Source: Aliarcobacter butzleri | GTDB lineage: Bacteria; Campylobacterota; Campylobacteria; Campylobacterales; Arcobacteraceae | Direction of reading: 5' to 3' | Assembly (NCBI GenBank): GCA_012522985.1 | Contig: JAAYJJ010000033.1 | Span: forward strand, 1 to 30,739 | Length of the DNA: 30,739 nt | Part shown: piece by piece, positions 15,811 to 24,329 of the stretch | Numbering within the stretch: the first letter of the stretch is position 1 | Layout: each line of letters starts with the position of its first letter | Translations under genes and position numbers: made by a program | The notes under the pieces: model-generated | Database searches by the model: none | What the model was told of the DNA's origin: nothing | What the model saw: only the letters and a program-made list of their open reading frames with translations

Positions 15811-17562
15811 TTATTGTGCGATAGCTTTTCTTACCCTAATATTTAACTCTTTTAATTGCTCTTCACTTACTTCGCTAGGAGCCATAGTCATCAAACATTG
15901 TGCTTTTTGGGTTTTTGGAAATGCTATTACATCTCTTATAGAATCGCTCTTAGCCATAAGCATAATAAGCCTATCAAGTCCTAATGCAAATCCACCATGT
16001 GGAGGTGCTCCAAACTTCAATGCATCTAATAAGAAACCAAATTTCTCTTTAGCTTCTTCTTCGCCTATACCAAGAAGTGAAAATACTTGATTTTGTAGTG
16101 ATTCTTGATGTATTCTTATACTTCCACCACCAAGTTCAACACCGTTTAGTACTATATCATATGCTATTGACTCTATCTCTTCAATATTTGCAATATTTAG
16201 ATCTTTTGGCATAGTAAAAGGGTGATGTAATGCTTTTAGTTTGCCCTCATCTAGCTCAAACATTGGAAAATCAACTACCCATAAAAACTCAAAAACATCT
16301 TCTGGGATAATATTCATCTCATTTGCTAAAAAGATTCTAAATCTTCCCATATAATCAAGTACAGTTTTTTTATTTCCTGCACCAAAAAATACAACATCTC
16401 CCACTTCAAGCTCAGTGGTTTTTACTATCTCTTCTAAAGACTCTTCATCAAAAAACTTAGCCAAAGGTCCTTTTAGTCCATCTTCTTTCATTTGAAAATA
16501 GCCTAATCCACTAGCACCAAATTTTCTAACATAATCTTCAAAACCTTTCATTTGTCTTTTTGAAAATATATTATCCCCATTTGGAACTCTAAGAGCTTTT
16601 ATACGATTATGTACTTTATCTTTTGCAATAGAGCTAAATATTTCATTTGAGCATTTTGCAAAAATATCTATAACATCAACCATCTCCATACCATATCTCA
16701 TATCTGGTTTATCTGTACCATATTTTTCCATAGCTTCAGCATATCTCATTCTTTTAAAGCTTGTTGGTATATCAAAACCACAAGATTTAAAGATATTGTG
16801 GATTAAGTTTTCAGCTACAGATATAACACCTTCTTGATCACAAAAACTCATCTCAACATCTATTTGAGTAAACTCTGGTTGTCTATCAGCTCTTAGATCC
16901 TCGTCTCTAAAACATTTTGCTATTTGAAAATATCTATCAAAACCACTCACCATCAAAAGCTGTTTAAAAAGCTGTGGAGATTGTGGTAAAGCATAAAACT
17001 CTCCTGCATGAACACGACTTGGTACAAGATAATCTCTTGCTCCTTCTGGAGTTGATTTGGTTAAAATAGGTGTTTCAACCTCTAAAAAGCCTAGATTATC
17101 AAGAGCATTTCTAGCTGCTATAGAAGCTTTGCTTCTTAGTTTAAATATATCATAACTTCTTTTTGTTCTAAGCTCTAAAAATCTATATTTTAATCTTATC
17201 TCTTCATTTACTTTCTCATCTCCTAGCTCAAAAGGCATAGCGGCTGATCTGTTTTCTATAGTTATTTTATCTGCAACTACTTCTATTTTACCTGTTTTAA
17301 GATTTGGATTTTCTAAGCCCTCACCTCTTGCTCTTACCTTGCCCTCTACTACCAAAACATACTCATCTCTTACCATATCTGCTATTGCCCAAGCATCTTT
17401 GTTGTCTGCTGGATCACAAACTATTTGTATAATCCCGCCTTTGTCTCTTAAATCTATAAAGACTACTCCACCGTGGTCTCTTCTGCTATTTACCCAACCA
17501 CAAAGCTTGACATTTTGCCCTATATTATCTACATCTACCTCAGTACAATAATGTGTTCTCAA
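15811..17562 (-). CDS. aspS: Aspartyl-tRNA synthetase, bacterial type
   Basis: The enzyme charges tRNA-Asp with aspartate. The 583-residue product has the full bacterial architecture: OB-fold anticodon domain (about 1-105, [21 protein letters not shown]), class II catalytic core with motif 2 [24 protein letters not shown] sequence ([18 protein letters not shown]), the GAD insertion in the middle (about 290-400) and motif 3 [11 protein letters not shown] near the C-terminus. The substrate loop [11 protein letters not shown] is intact. It begins with TTG, GGAGAG four bases upstream, and no closer ATG fits the conserved MRTHYC start. Campylobacterota often use a non-discriminating AspRS with GatCAB to make Asn-tRNA; whether that holds here cannot be decided from this window. 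It leads the unit with the CBS-GGDEF cyclase. Confidence 0.96.
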   Translation of the reverse strand: MRTHYCTEVDVDNIGQNVKLCGWVNSRRDHGGVVFIDLRDKGGIIQIVCDPADNKDAWAIADMVRDEYVLVVEGKVRARGEGLENPNLKTGKIEVVADKITIENRSAAMPFELGDEKVNEEIRLKYRFLELRTKRSYDIFKLRSKASIAARNALDNLGFLEVETPILTKSTPEGARDYLVPSRVHAGEFYALPQSPQLFKQLLMVSGFDRYFQIAKCFRDEDLRADRQPEFTQIDVEMSFCDQEGVISVAENLIHNIFKSCGFDIPTSFKRMRYAEAMEKYGTDKPDMRYGMEMVDVIDIFAKCSNEIFSSIAKDKVHNRIKALRVPNGDNIFSKRQMKGFEDYVRKFGASGLGYFQMKEDGLKGPLAKFFDEESLEEIVKTTELEVGDVVFFGAGNKKTVLDYMGRFRIFLANEMNIIPEDVFEFLWVVDFPMFELDEGKLKALHHPFTMPKDLNIANIEEIESIAYDIVLNGVELGGGSIRIHQESLQNQVFSLLGIGEEEAKEKFGFLLDALKFGAPPHGGFALGLDRLIMLMAKSDSIRDVIAFPKTQKAQCLMTMAPSEVSEEQLKELNIRVRKAIAQ

Positions 17563-17629
17563 AATACTCTCCGAATTTTTAAATAACTTAGATTATACAA
17601 AAAAAATCCTTAAAACTAAAAAATAAAAA

Positions 17630-18169
17630 CTAAATTCTCTCTAACTGCTCTTTTGTTCCACTTAAAAGTAGCGTCACTTTATCTTCAAAACTCTTGTTTT
17701 TTATCTCAATACCTATTTTATTTAGCTGATATTCAAGTTTTGATAGCTCACTATACTCTATAACTATCTCTTTTGTAAAAAGTTTTTTATACTCTTTTAA
17801 ATCTGCTTCTTTTATCACTTCATTTGCCGAATCACTATAAGCTTTAACTAATCCACCCGTTCCAAGAAGTGTTCCACCAAAATATCTAACAGTTATAATA
17901 GCACTATTTATAAGCTCGGCACCTGAGAGTACTGCCAAAGTAGGCTTACCACTAGTTCCTTTTGGTTCACCATCATCACTACAATTTTCTACTACTTGAT
18001 CATACTCATTTAAATATCTATAGGCATATATAAAGTGCCTAGCCTTAGGGTGCTTTGCTTTTAGCTCCTCTAAAAGAGTGTCAAACTCTTCATAAGGAGC
18101 TAAAAAAGAGATAAACTTTGATTTAGTTACCTCTATGGTGGTATTATAAATTTCATCTACAAAATACAA
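17630..18169 (-). CDS. YigZ/IMPACT-family protein (UPF0029)
   Basis: A 179-residue member of the YigZ/IMPACT family. The conserved N-terminal domain shows TKSKFISFLAPY, HPKARHFIYAYRY, NCSDDGEPKGTSGKP and VRYFGGTLLGTGGLVKAYSDSA, the last with the RYFGG signature. The shorter C-terminal part (about 125-179) corresponds to the ferredoxin-like DUF1949 region. In eukaryotes IMPACT regulates translation through GCN1; the bacterial role is unknown to me, though a ribosome or RNA link is often proposed. The start is TTG with GGAGAG five bases upstream. It is divergent to tlyA across only 40 bases, which hold TTATATTATAAT, so a shared bidirectional promoter is likely. Confidence 0.88.
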   Translation of the reverse strand: MYFVDEIYNTTIEVTKSKFISFLAPYEEFDTLLEELKAKHPKARHFIYAYRYLNEYDQVVENCSDDGEPKGTSGKPTLAVLSGAELINSAIITVRYFGGTLLGTGGLVKAYSDSANEVIKEADLKEYKKLFTKEIVIEYSELSKLEYQLNKIGIEIKNKSFEDKVTLLLSGTKEQLERI

Positions 18170-18194
18170 TAAATCTCTCCATAATAAACTTTAT

Positions 18195-18202
18195 ATTATA
18201 AT
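18195..18202. promoter_or_regulatory. Possible shared promoter between yigZ and tlyA
   Basis: In the 40-base gap between divergent genes, TATAAT reads on the plus strand at 18197-18202 and on the minus strand at 18200-18195. The plus-strand box is only 7 bases before the tlyA ATG, so a transcript from it would be leaderless or nearly so; no ribosome site precedes tlyA there. The real tlyA promoter may lie within yigZ. Confidence 0.35.
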
Positions 18203-18209
18203 ATCTCTT

Positions 18210-18926
18210 ATGAGATTAGATATATATTTAACAAAACACCTTGCAATTGCAAGTAGAAACAAAGCAAGTGAACTAATTAAGTCAAATAAAGTTTTAGTCA
18301 ATAAGACTATTATAACCAAAGCATCTTTTATAGTAGATGAAAGCATGAGTGTTGAGCTAATAGAAGATGATATTTTAGTTAGTCGTGCTGGGTATAAACT
18401 AAAATACTTCTTAGCCGAACTAGATCTTGATCTTAGTACCATGAATGGGCTTGATATAGGAAGTAGTACGGGTGGTTTTGCTCAAGTTTTGCTCCAAAAT
18501 GACATATCAAAACTAACTTGTGTAGATGTAGGAACAAACCAACTCCATCAAAGCCTAAAATCATATAAAAACTTAGAGTTTTTTGAAAATTGTGATATTA
18601 GAGATTTTAACCCAAACACTACTTTTGATATTATTACTTGTGATATCTCTTTTATAAGCCTTCACCATATCCTAAAAGATATAGATAGATTGGCAAAAAA
18701 ACATATTATTATACTCTTTAAACCTCAATTTGAAGTGGGTAAAATAGCCAAAAGAGATAAACACGGTGTAGTCAAAGATGAAAAAGCCATCAAAAAAGCT
18801 ATGATTACTTTTGGTGATGCTTGTAGTTTACTTGGATGGGAGCTTATATATCAAACAAAAAGTAAACTAAGTGGAAAAGAGGGAAATGATGAAGAGTTTT
18901 ACTACTATACAAAAACAAATCACTGA
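18210..18926 (+). CDS. tlyA: TlyA-family rRNA 2'-O-methyltransferase
   Basis: TlyA methylates cytidine 2'-OH groups in 16S and/or 23S rRNA. The 238-residue product has an N-terminal S4 RNA-binding domain (about 1-60, MRLDIYLTKHLAIASRNKASELI), the linker VSRAGYKLKYFLAEL and an FtsJ-type SAM domain with GLDIGSSTGGFAQVLL (80-95), VDVGTNQLH, TCDISFIS and LFKPQFEVGK. The last block SGKEGNDEEFYYYTK holds the G.xGN.E end of the family. Aspartate in CDIS and lysine in FKPQFE correspond to the catalytic K-D-K-E set. In Campylobacter relatives this activity determines capreomycin sensitivity and affects virulence traits (recalled family knowledge). Its 3' end overlaps the ribF start by 38 bases. Older hemolysin names for the family are not supported by its chemistry. 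Confidence 0.92.
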   Translation: MRLDIYLTKHLAIASRNKASELIKSNKVLVNKTIITKASFIVDESMSVELIEDDILVSRAGYKLKYFLAELDLDLSTMNGLDIGSSTGGFAQVLLQNDISKLTCVDVGTNQLHQSLKSYKNLEFFENCDIRDFNPNTTFDIITCDISFISLHHILKDIDRLAKKHIIILFKPQFEVGKIAKRDKHGVVKDEKAIKKAMITFGDACSLLGWELIYQTKSKLSGKEGNDEEFYYYTKTNH

Positions 18927-19728
18927 TATAAGTATAGGTGGTTTTGATGGTATGCACTTAGCTCATCAAAAGCTTTTTTCCAAAATAGATCCTAAAAATG
19001 GTGCTATTATAGTAATAGAAACAGGGTATGCCAACCTAACTCCACATAAAAACAGAGAAAACTATAGCTCTTTGCCTATTTATTATTATGATCTTCAAGA
19101 TATCAGACACCTAAGTGGCAAGGAGTTTATAGAGCTTTTATATAGTAATTTTCCAAAACTATCTAAAATAGTAGTAGGATATGATTTTGCTTTTGGCAAA
19201 GATAGAGCCTATAATATCACTAGCTTAAAAGAGATCTTTAAAGGTGAGATTGTAGTAGTAGATGAGCTAAGTATAGATGGTATTGCTGTACACTCTAGGA
19301 CTATAAGAGCCTTTTTAAAAGAAGGCAATATCAAAAGTGCAAATAAACTTTTAGGCAAAAACTACTCTATAAAAGGCAACGTTATAAGAGGGCAAGGCTT
19401 AGGCAAAAAGCAATTTGTAGCTACTCTAAACCTAGATGTTAATGAGTTTTTAATACCCAAAGAGGGTATTTATGCCACAAAAACCACCCTTAATGCAAAA
19501 ACATATAATAGTGTGAGCTTTATAGGACATCGCGTTAGTACTGATGGTAAATACGCTATAGAGACACATATTATAGATAAAACAATAGATTTTAGTGGTG
19601 GTGAAGTAAGTATAGAATTTATTGATAAAATAAGAGATAATAAAAAATTTGATAATCTTTTAGAGCTAAAAGCTCAAATCTTAGATGATATTCAAATAGC
19701 TAAAAAGACACTAATCTCCATTCACTAA
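18889..19728 (+). CDS. ribF: Bifunctional riboflavin kinase/FAD synthetase
   Basis: RibF makes FMN from riboflavin and FAD from FMN. With the start at 18889 (GAGGG five bases before it) the product has 279 residues; earlier in-frame starts at 18871 and 18886 lie deeper inside tlyA and are poorly spaced. The FAD synthetase half shows ISIGGFDGMHLAHQKLF (15-30), VGYDFAFGKDR and VHSRTIRAFLKEG. The kinase half begins near 160 with SIKGNVIRGQGLGKK. The usual metal-binding PTAN motif reads ATLN (178-181): the threonine and asparagine are kept, the proline is not. The N-terminal HxGH-type site reads HLAH, an accepted variant in this phylum as far as I recall. Translation is coupled to tlyA by the 38-base overlap. 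Confidence 0.9.
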   Translation: MKSFTTIQKQITDISIGGFDGMHLAHQKLFSKIDPKNGAIIVIETGYANLTPHKNRENYSSLPIYYYDLQDIRHLSGKEFIELLYSNFPKLSKIVVGYDFAFGKDRAYNITSLKEIFKGEIVVVDELSIDGIAVHSRTIRAFLKEGNIKSANKLLGKNYSIKGNVIRGQGLGKKQFVATLNLDVNEFLIPKEGIYATKTTLNAKTYNSVSFIGHRVSTDGKYAIETHIIDKTIDFSGGEVSIEFIDKIRDNKKFDNLLELKAQILDDIQIAKKTLISIH

Positions 19729-19764
19729 CCACCACTCTCACCACTAATAACTAATAACTACTCA
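19729..19764 (-). repeat. Heptad repeat of the AGTNNNT type behind the Cache-GGDEF gene
   Basis: Read on the minus strand, the gap between the converging ribF and Cache-GGDEF genes is built of seven-base steps: AGTTATT twice in tandem (19756-19743), then AGTGGTG, two bases, and AGTGGTG. The repeat begins in the last codon and stop of the cyclase gene (GAGTGAGTAGT). It resembles the repeat behind lpxK. Confidence 0.55.
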
Positions 19765-21303
19765 CTCATCATCTACTATAACACAATTTCTCCCACTTTG
19801 TTTAGCTAGATACAAATACTCATCAGCCCTTTTTAAAAGAGTATCTTTTGTATCATTATCTTTACTTATAGCTATCCCATAACTACAAGTTAGATGCTCT
19901 ATTTTAGTAAATTGATATGAAGCTATTGCTACTCTTAGCTTTTCACCTAAATTATATAAATGATTACTATTTTTATTTTTAACCAATATCAAAAACTCCT
20001 CACCACCCCATCTATATATAAGATCACTTTCTCTAAGAGTTTTTTTACTAACTTGTGCTACTTCTTGCAACACAATATCACCTACATCATGCCCAAAAGA
20101 GTCATTAACATACTTAAAATGATCTATATCAAACATAATAATACTATATTTATTTAAATCTTGATTAACGATAATTCTTTCAATATCATCGTTGAATTTA
20201 GCTCTACTAAAAAGATTGGTAAGTGGATCAGTAAATGCTTTTTTCATAAATATATTTTTTTCAAAAAGATAATGTCTCATAAAATAAAAAACAATACCTA
20301 GCAATATCACAAGATTTGAAAATATAATAGATAGATAATAACTATTTTGTATCTCTTGGATACTTTTATCTTGTATATACTGTATTATATATGTATTATT
20401 TGTTTTATTATAATCTTCTATTGGTAAAAATGTTAAAACATAATGTTTACCATCTAAATCAACAGGCTTTATAAAAGCCTTATAAGATAGAAGTTCTTTA
20501 TCTATTTTTGAAAAAAGCTTTTTATCTAATTTATCAATTATCTCTTGGCTTATATGCTCTTTTTTTAGCATTTTTTCACTATTGTTTTCTTCATAAAAGC
20601 TACTACTTATTAAGGCATTGATATAGTTTTTTCTTACTAAACTTGGAAAAACTTTTAAATCAACATACTCTTTTGAGATTATAAGCTTAAACTCAAAAGG
20701 ATAAATTTTATGCAATGTTTGACTAAAAGCCTCAAATCCATTGGACAGCTCCACAGTACCATAAAACTCACCATCTATTATAATAGGAAAAACATTTCTA
20801 AATCCATTAAATATCTTTCCCTCTTCAAAGCCAAATTGTGCTTGTTTGCTTTTGTTAGCTTCTAGAATAGTAGCTCTTATACTAAAAAGATTATCTCCAT
20901 AATTCTCAGGTGCATGAAAACGCAAAAAGCTATTTCCCTCTCTATCATGAAAGTGTAATTGCCTAAATCCATGCTTAGATAATCTTTGATATGTTGGATT
21001 TAAAATCTCAAATAACTTTACTCTAGCATTAGATTGTATAGCTTTATCTTTACTATTTATATCTTTTAAAAACTTGGAAATATTTTTATTATTGATTATC
21101 TCATCTATCAAAATAGTGGAGCTTGTAGAATAAAAATTCAACACAGAATCAAGTTGTATTTCAAGTTTTTTAACACTTTTTATTTGTGTCTCTTCTATCT
21201 TAATAGTTTTATAATAAGATAAAAATAATAATAACAACACTTCTAAGATTATAAAAATAATGACCATATAAATAGTTTTTAGCTTTAATAAGTTTATTTT
21301 CAT
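19762..21303 (-). CDS. Membrane diguanylate cyclase with periplasmic Cache-type sensor
   Basis: A 513-residue protein with membrane segments at about 10-29 and 323-343, a periplasmic sensor between them and a C-terminal GGDEF domain (about 350-513). The sensor contains LHFHDREGNSFLRFHAPENYGDNL and FPIIIDGEFYGTVELSNG, the pattern of dCache_3-type domains that bind small molecules. The active site is GGEEF (433-437) with RESD at 424-427 as inhibitory RxxD site, and DIDHFKYVNDSFGHDVGD is intact, so it should make cyclic di-GMP. ATG at 21303 with GAGG five bases upstream is preferred over the GTG two codons earlier. It is flanked by a convergent and a divergent gene and is therefore monocistronic. 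The stimulus is unknown. Confidence 0.92.
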   Translation of the reverse strand: MKINLLKLKTIYMVIIFIILEVLLLLFLSYYKTIKIEETQIKSVKKLEIQLDSVLNFYSTSSTILIDEIINNKNISKFLKDINSKDKAIQSNARVKLFEILNPTYQRLSKHGFRQLHFHDREGNSFLRFHAPENYGDNLFSIRATILEANKSKQAQFGFEEGKIFNGFRNVFPIIIDGEFYGTVELSNGFEAFSQTLHKIYPFEFKLIISKEYVDLKVFPSLVRKNYINALISSSFYEENNSEKMLKKEHISQEIIDKLDKKLFSKIDKELLSYKAFIKPVDLDGKHYVLTFLPIEDYNKTNNTYIIQYIQDKSIQEIQNSYYLSIIFSNLVILLGIVFYFMRHYLFEKNIFMKKAFTDPLTNLFSRAKFNDDIERIIVNQDLNKYSIIMFDIDHFKYVNDSFGHDVGDIVLQEVAQVSKKTLRESDLIYRWGGEEFLILVKNKNSNHLYNLGEKLRVAIASYQFTKIEHLTCSYGIAISKDNDTKDTLLKRADEYLYLAKQSGRNCVIVDDE

Positions 21304-21381
21304 ATGCACCTCATATATAATTATACCTTAATATTAATAAAATATTGTATATAATTAAAATAAATAAATTTAGAGGATAAT

Positions 21382-22131
21382 ATGAATTAGAAAATAGCAA
21401 AAAATAAACTTATTGATTTTTTAAATAAAGAGTTAGAAAAATCAAAACAAAAAGGTTTAATAGTAGGATTAAGTGGTGGACTTGATAGTGCTATTGTTGC
21501 TGTTTTATGCAAAGAAGCAGTTAAAGAGAATCTTAAATGTGTTATTATGCCTACACACTACTCTAGTGATCAAAGCTTAAAAGATGCCCTTAGCTTATGC
21601 AAAAAATTTGATCTTTCTTATGAAATAGTTGATATTGCACCACTTTTAAAACCATATGAGCAATCTATGCAAAATGATAAGCTTAGAATTGGTAACTTTA
21701 GTGCAAGGCTAAGAATGGCGGTTTTATTTGATCTATCTGCAAAATATCACTCTTTAGTAGTAGGTACTAGCAATAAAAGTGAAATAATGCTAGGATATAG
21801 TACTATTTATGGTGATAGTGCCTATGCTATTAACCCTATTGGAGAACTTTATAAAAGTGATCTTTTTGACTTTGCTAGGGTTTTAGGTATCAATGATGAA
21901 ATTATTAGCAAAGCTCCAAGTGGAGATCTATGGCAAGGACAATCAGATGAAGAAGATCTTGGATATAGCTATAAAGAGCTTGATATTGTAATAAAAGAGC
22001 TATTTGATAAAAAAAGATCAAAAGAAGAGCTTTATAATGATGGTTTTAGTCAAAAGATTGTAGAATTTGTGTTATTAAGATATAATAATACTATATTTAA
22101 AAGAACGTTACCCAAAATTGCAATAGTGTAG
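21382..22131 (+). pseudogene. nadE: NAD(+) synthetase with an in-frame TAG at codon 3
   Basis: NadE amidates nicotinate adenine dinucleotide to NAD, the last step of NAD synthesis. The frame from ATG 21382 (AGAGG six bases upstream) to 22131 would give 249 residues, the normal ammonia-dependent length, with the pyrophosphatase motif SGGLDS at 31-36, then VVGTSNKSEIMLGYSTIYGD and APSGDLWQGQSDEEDLG, all intact. But the third codon is TAG at 21388-21390 (ATG AAT TAG AAA), and no ATG, GTG or TTG follows before SGGLDS; the next ATG at 21547 would cut the ATP site away. TGG to TAG is the simplest origin. Options are a sequencing error, suppression, an AUA or AUU start, or a real null mutation. The body shows no other damage, so decay, if real, is recent. 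It precedes the DegT gene by 17 bases. Confidence 0.85.
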
Positions 22132-22148
22132 ATTTGTAAGGAGAGAAG

Positions 22149-23285
22149 ATGTTTAGGGAGATACCATTTTATAAGCCTTTGGTAGGAAAAGAAGAGATAG
22201 ATCAAATAGATGAAGTTTTAGAGCTTGATGGTGAGTCAAAAGTAGAGGAGTTTGAAGCAGAAATAGCAAACTTTGTAGGAGCAGAGTATGCTATATCAAC
22301 TTGCAATGCAACAGCTGCATTACACCTTGCACTTAGTGCTATGGATCTTAAAAGAGGTGATAAAATAGTTATGTCTGTAAACTCTTTTGCCAATGTTCCT
22401 GAAGTGGTAAGACATTTTGACGCTGAACCTATCTTTATAGATATAGATCCAAGCTCTATGAATATTGATTTAGATAAACTAGAAGAGTATCTATCCAAAA
22501 ACAAATCCAAAAAACTAAGAGGTGCTATTATCTCTTTTATAGCTGGGCAAACTCCTGATCTTGATAAACTATATGAAATAGTATCAAAATATAAAATAGT
22601 TCTTATAGAAGATGCTACTAATGCCCTAGGAGTAAGCTATAAAGATGAAACCATAGGTTCTTTAAAGGCTGATATGACTATATTTTCTATGAATCCATCA
22701 AATGGCAAAAGTTCTATAAGCAATGGTGGGGTAATAATTACAAATAACGAAGAGTATGCACAAAGAGCAAAACTACTAAGAACTCATGCTATTAGTACTA
22801 CTTATGATGATTATGGCAATCTTGATTATATTTATGATGTTATAGATATTGGTTATAAATATGATATGAGTGAGCTTGAAGCTGCTTTTAGTCTAGCTCA
22901 ACTTCAAAAAACAAATAAATTCATTAAAAGAAGAAAAGAAATAGCTGCTATTTATGCAAAAAGATTAGAAGGTATCAAGCATGTAAGTTTACCTTCTTAT
23001 AGTGATGAACATATTTTTACTCAATTTATTATTAAAATAAGTAAAAACAGAGATGCTTTTGCAAGAGCTTTAAAAGAAGAAGGTGTATCTACAGGATTAC
23101 ACTTTATTCCTTTACATCTTTTAAGTTACTATAAACATAAATATAACCTAAAAGTTACATCATATCTAAATGCACTAAACTCTTATCAACAAATATTATC
23201 TTTACCTATCTATCCATCATTAAGTGATGATGATGTAAACTATATTTGTGATAAAGTTATCTCTATAGCTAATAAATGGATATGA
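22149..23285 (+). CDS. DegT/DnrJ/EryC1/StrS-family PLP-dependent enzyme with altered lysine site
   Basis: A 378-residue fold-type I enzyme of the sugar aminotransferase family. It shows FYKPLVGKEEIDQIDEVL, the substrate region STCNATAALHLAL (50-62), EDATNALGVSYK with Asp155 for the pyridine nitrogen, and LHFIPLH near the end. In the family the PLP lysine follows FSFHxxK; here the block reads FSMNPSNGK (179-187), with Asn185 in the lysine position and Lys187 two residues on. It may therefore use Lys187, act without an internal aldimine, or have another function. AAGGAGAG lies eight bases before the ATG. It stands between nadE and lpxK and overlaps lpxK by four bases, which hints at surface glycan or lipid A-related sugar chemistry; that is inference. 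Confidence 0.85.
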   Translation: MFREIPFYKPLVGKEEIDQIDEVLELDGESKVEEFEAEIANFVGAEYAISTCNATAALHLALSAMDLKRGDKIVMSVNSFANVPEVVRHFDAEPIFIDIDPSSMNIDLDKLEEYLSKNKSKKLRGAIISFIAGQTPDLDKLYEIVSKYKIVLIEDATNALGVSYKDETIGSLKADMTIFSMNPSNGKSSISNGGVIITNNEEYAQRAKLLRTHAISTTYDDYGNLDYIYDVIDIGYKYDMSELEAAFSLAQLQKTNKFIKRRKEIAAIYAKRLEGIKHVSLPSYSDEHIFTQFIIKISKNRDAFARALKEEGVSTGLHFIPLHLLSYYKHKYNLKVTSYLNALNSYQQILSLPIYPSLSDDDVNYICDKVISIANKWI

Positions 23286-24265
23286 GATTTAGACAAAAAT
23301 TCCTACTTTGGATAGAAGAGTATCTTTTCTATCCAAAGCCTTTTCAACAGCTCCTTAGTGCTTTACTTTTGCCTTTGACTTTAATATATTGTCTTATTAA
23401 GTTTATCCAAAAAAGTGGTAAAACTACATATGATTTTGGTATCAAAGTAGTTAGTATTGGCAATTTACTCTTAGGTGGAACAGGTAAAACACCTTTTACT
23501 ATAGCTTTAAGTAAAATTTTTCCCAATAATGCTATTGTTCTAAGAGGTTACAAAAGAGAGTCCAAAGGCTTAAAAATAGTTGCAAATAAAGGCAATATCC
23601 TAGTATCAAGTGATATAAGTGGTGATGAGGCATATGAATATGCACTAAGTTGCCCCAATTCCATAGTAATAGTAAGTGAAGATAGAGCAAAAGGAGTACT
23701 AAAAGCCAAAGAGCTTGGGGCAAACGTTGTATTTTTAGATGATGGTTACTCAAAAAAAGAGATTTTAAAGCTAGATATCTTGCTTCGCCCTTATAAAGAG
23801 CCAACAAATCTTTTTTGTTTACCAAGTGGTGGGTATAAAGAGCCAAAAATAGAGTATTTTAATGCAGATATTGTAGCAAAAGAAAATATTGATTTTCATA
23901 GAAAAGTGAGCTTTTCGTTTTATGATTATCAAACAAAATCTATTGAAAAAATAGAAAAGCTACCACAAAATCTACTATTTATTAGTGCCATATCTAAACC
24001 AAAAAGGGTTTTGGAGTTTTTACCACAAAATATAAAATATCAGTTTTTTGAAGATCACTATAAGTTTAAACAAGAAGATATAGATAGACTTCAAGATCTA
24101 TATAAAGATATAAACTTTATAGTAACAAAAAAAGATTTTGTTAAGCTTCAAAACTTTGGGATAGATCTATATATTATAAATTTAGATATCACCATAAATC
24201 AAGATATTATAGACAAAGTATCAGAGTATATCCATGTTAAAGAGTCAATAGTCAATAGTCAATAG
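23282..24265 (+). CDS. lpxK: Tetraacyldisaccharide 4'-kinase
   Basis: LpxK phosphorylates the 4' position of the lipid A disaccharide at the inner membrane. Counted from ATG 23282 (327 residues; ATGA overlap with the preceding stop) the N-terminal membrane-associated helix is at about 21-43, and the P-loop region reads VSIGNLLLGGTGKTPFT (57-73). AIVLRGYKRESKGL and VVFLDDGYSKKEILKLDILL are further family blocks, the latter with the conserved DDG. VVSEDR-type sequence (VIVSEDRAKGVL) follows in between. An earlier ATG at 23276 is possible. Its last codons and stop are made of a seven-base repeat. With waaA on the opposite strand 2 kb away, two steps of the Kdo-lipid A pathway are in this window. 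Confidence 0.93.
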   Translation: MRFRQKFLLWIEEYLFYPKPFQQLLSALLLPLTLIYCLIKFIQKSGKTTYDFGIKVVSIGNLLLGGTGKTPFTIALSKIFPNNAIVLRGYKRESKGLKIVANKGNILVSSDISGDEAYEYALSCPNSIVIVSEDRAKGVLKAKELGANVVFLDDGYSKKEILKLDILLRPYKEPTNLFCLPSGGYKEPKIEYFNADIVAKENIDFHRKVSFSFYDYQTKSIEKIEKLPQNLLFISAISKPKRVLEFLPQNIKYQFFEDHYKFKQEDIDRLQDLYKDINFIVTKKDFVKLQNFGIDLYIINLDITINQDIIDKVSEYIHVKESIVNSQ

Positions 24266-24291
24266 TCGATAGTCGATAGTTTTTAGTTATG
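24243..24291 (+). repeat. Seven-base tandem repeat across the lpxK stop
   Basis: Seven consecutive 7-base units start with AGT: AGTCAAT three times (24243-24263), AGTCGAT twice (24264-24277), then degenerate AGTTTTT and AGTTATG (to 24291). The lpxK stop TAG (24263-24265) lies in the array, and the C-terminal residues ESIVNSQ are encoded by it. Each junction contains TAG, and because 7 is not a multiple of 3 the array stops all three frames. Confidence 0.9.
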
Positions 24292-24329
24292 TAATTAGTG
24301 TTAGGTGTTATGAATTTTAAATGCTTTTA

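Noticed and set aside
15811..17562. AspRS as a proven non-discriminating enzyme
   Set aside because: Plausible for the phylum, but the residues that decide it cannot be judged safely here and gatCAB is not in the window.
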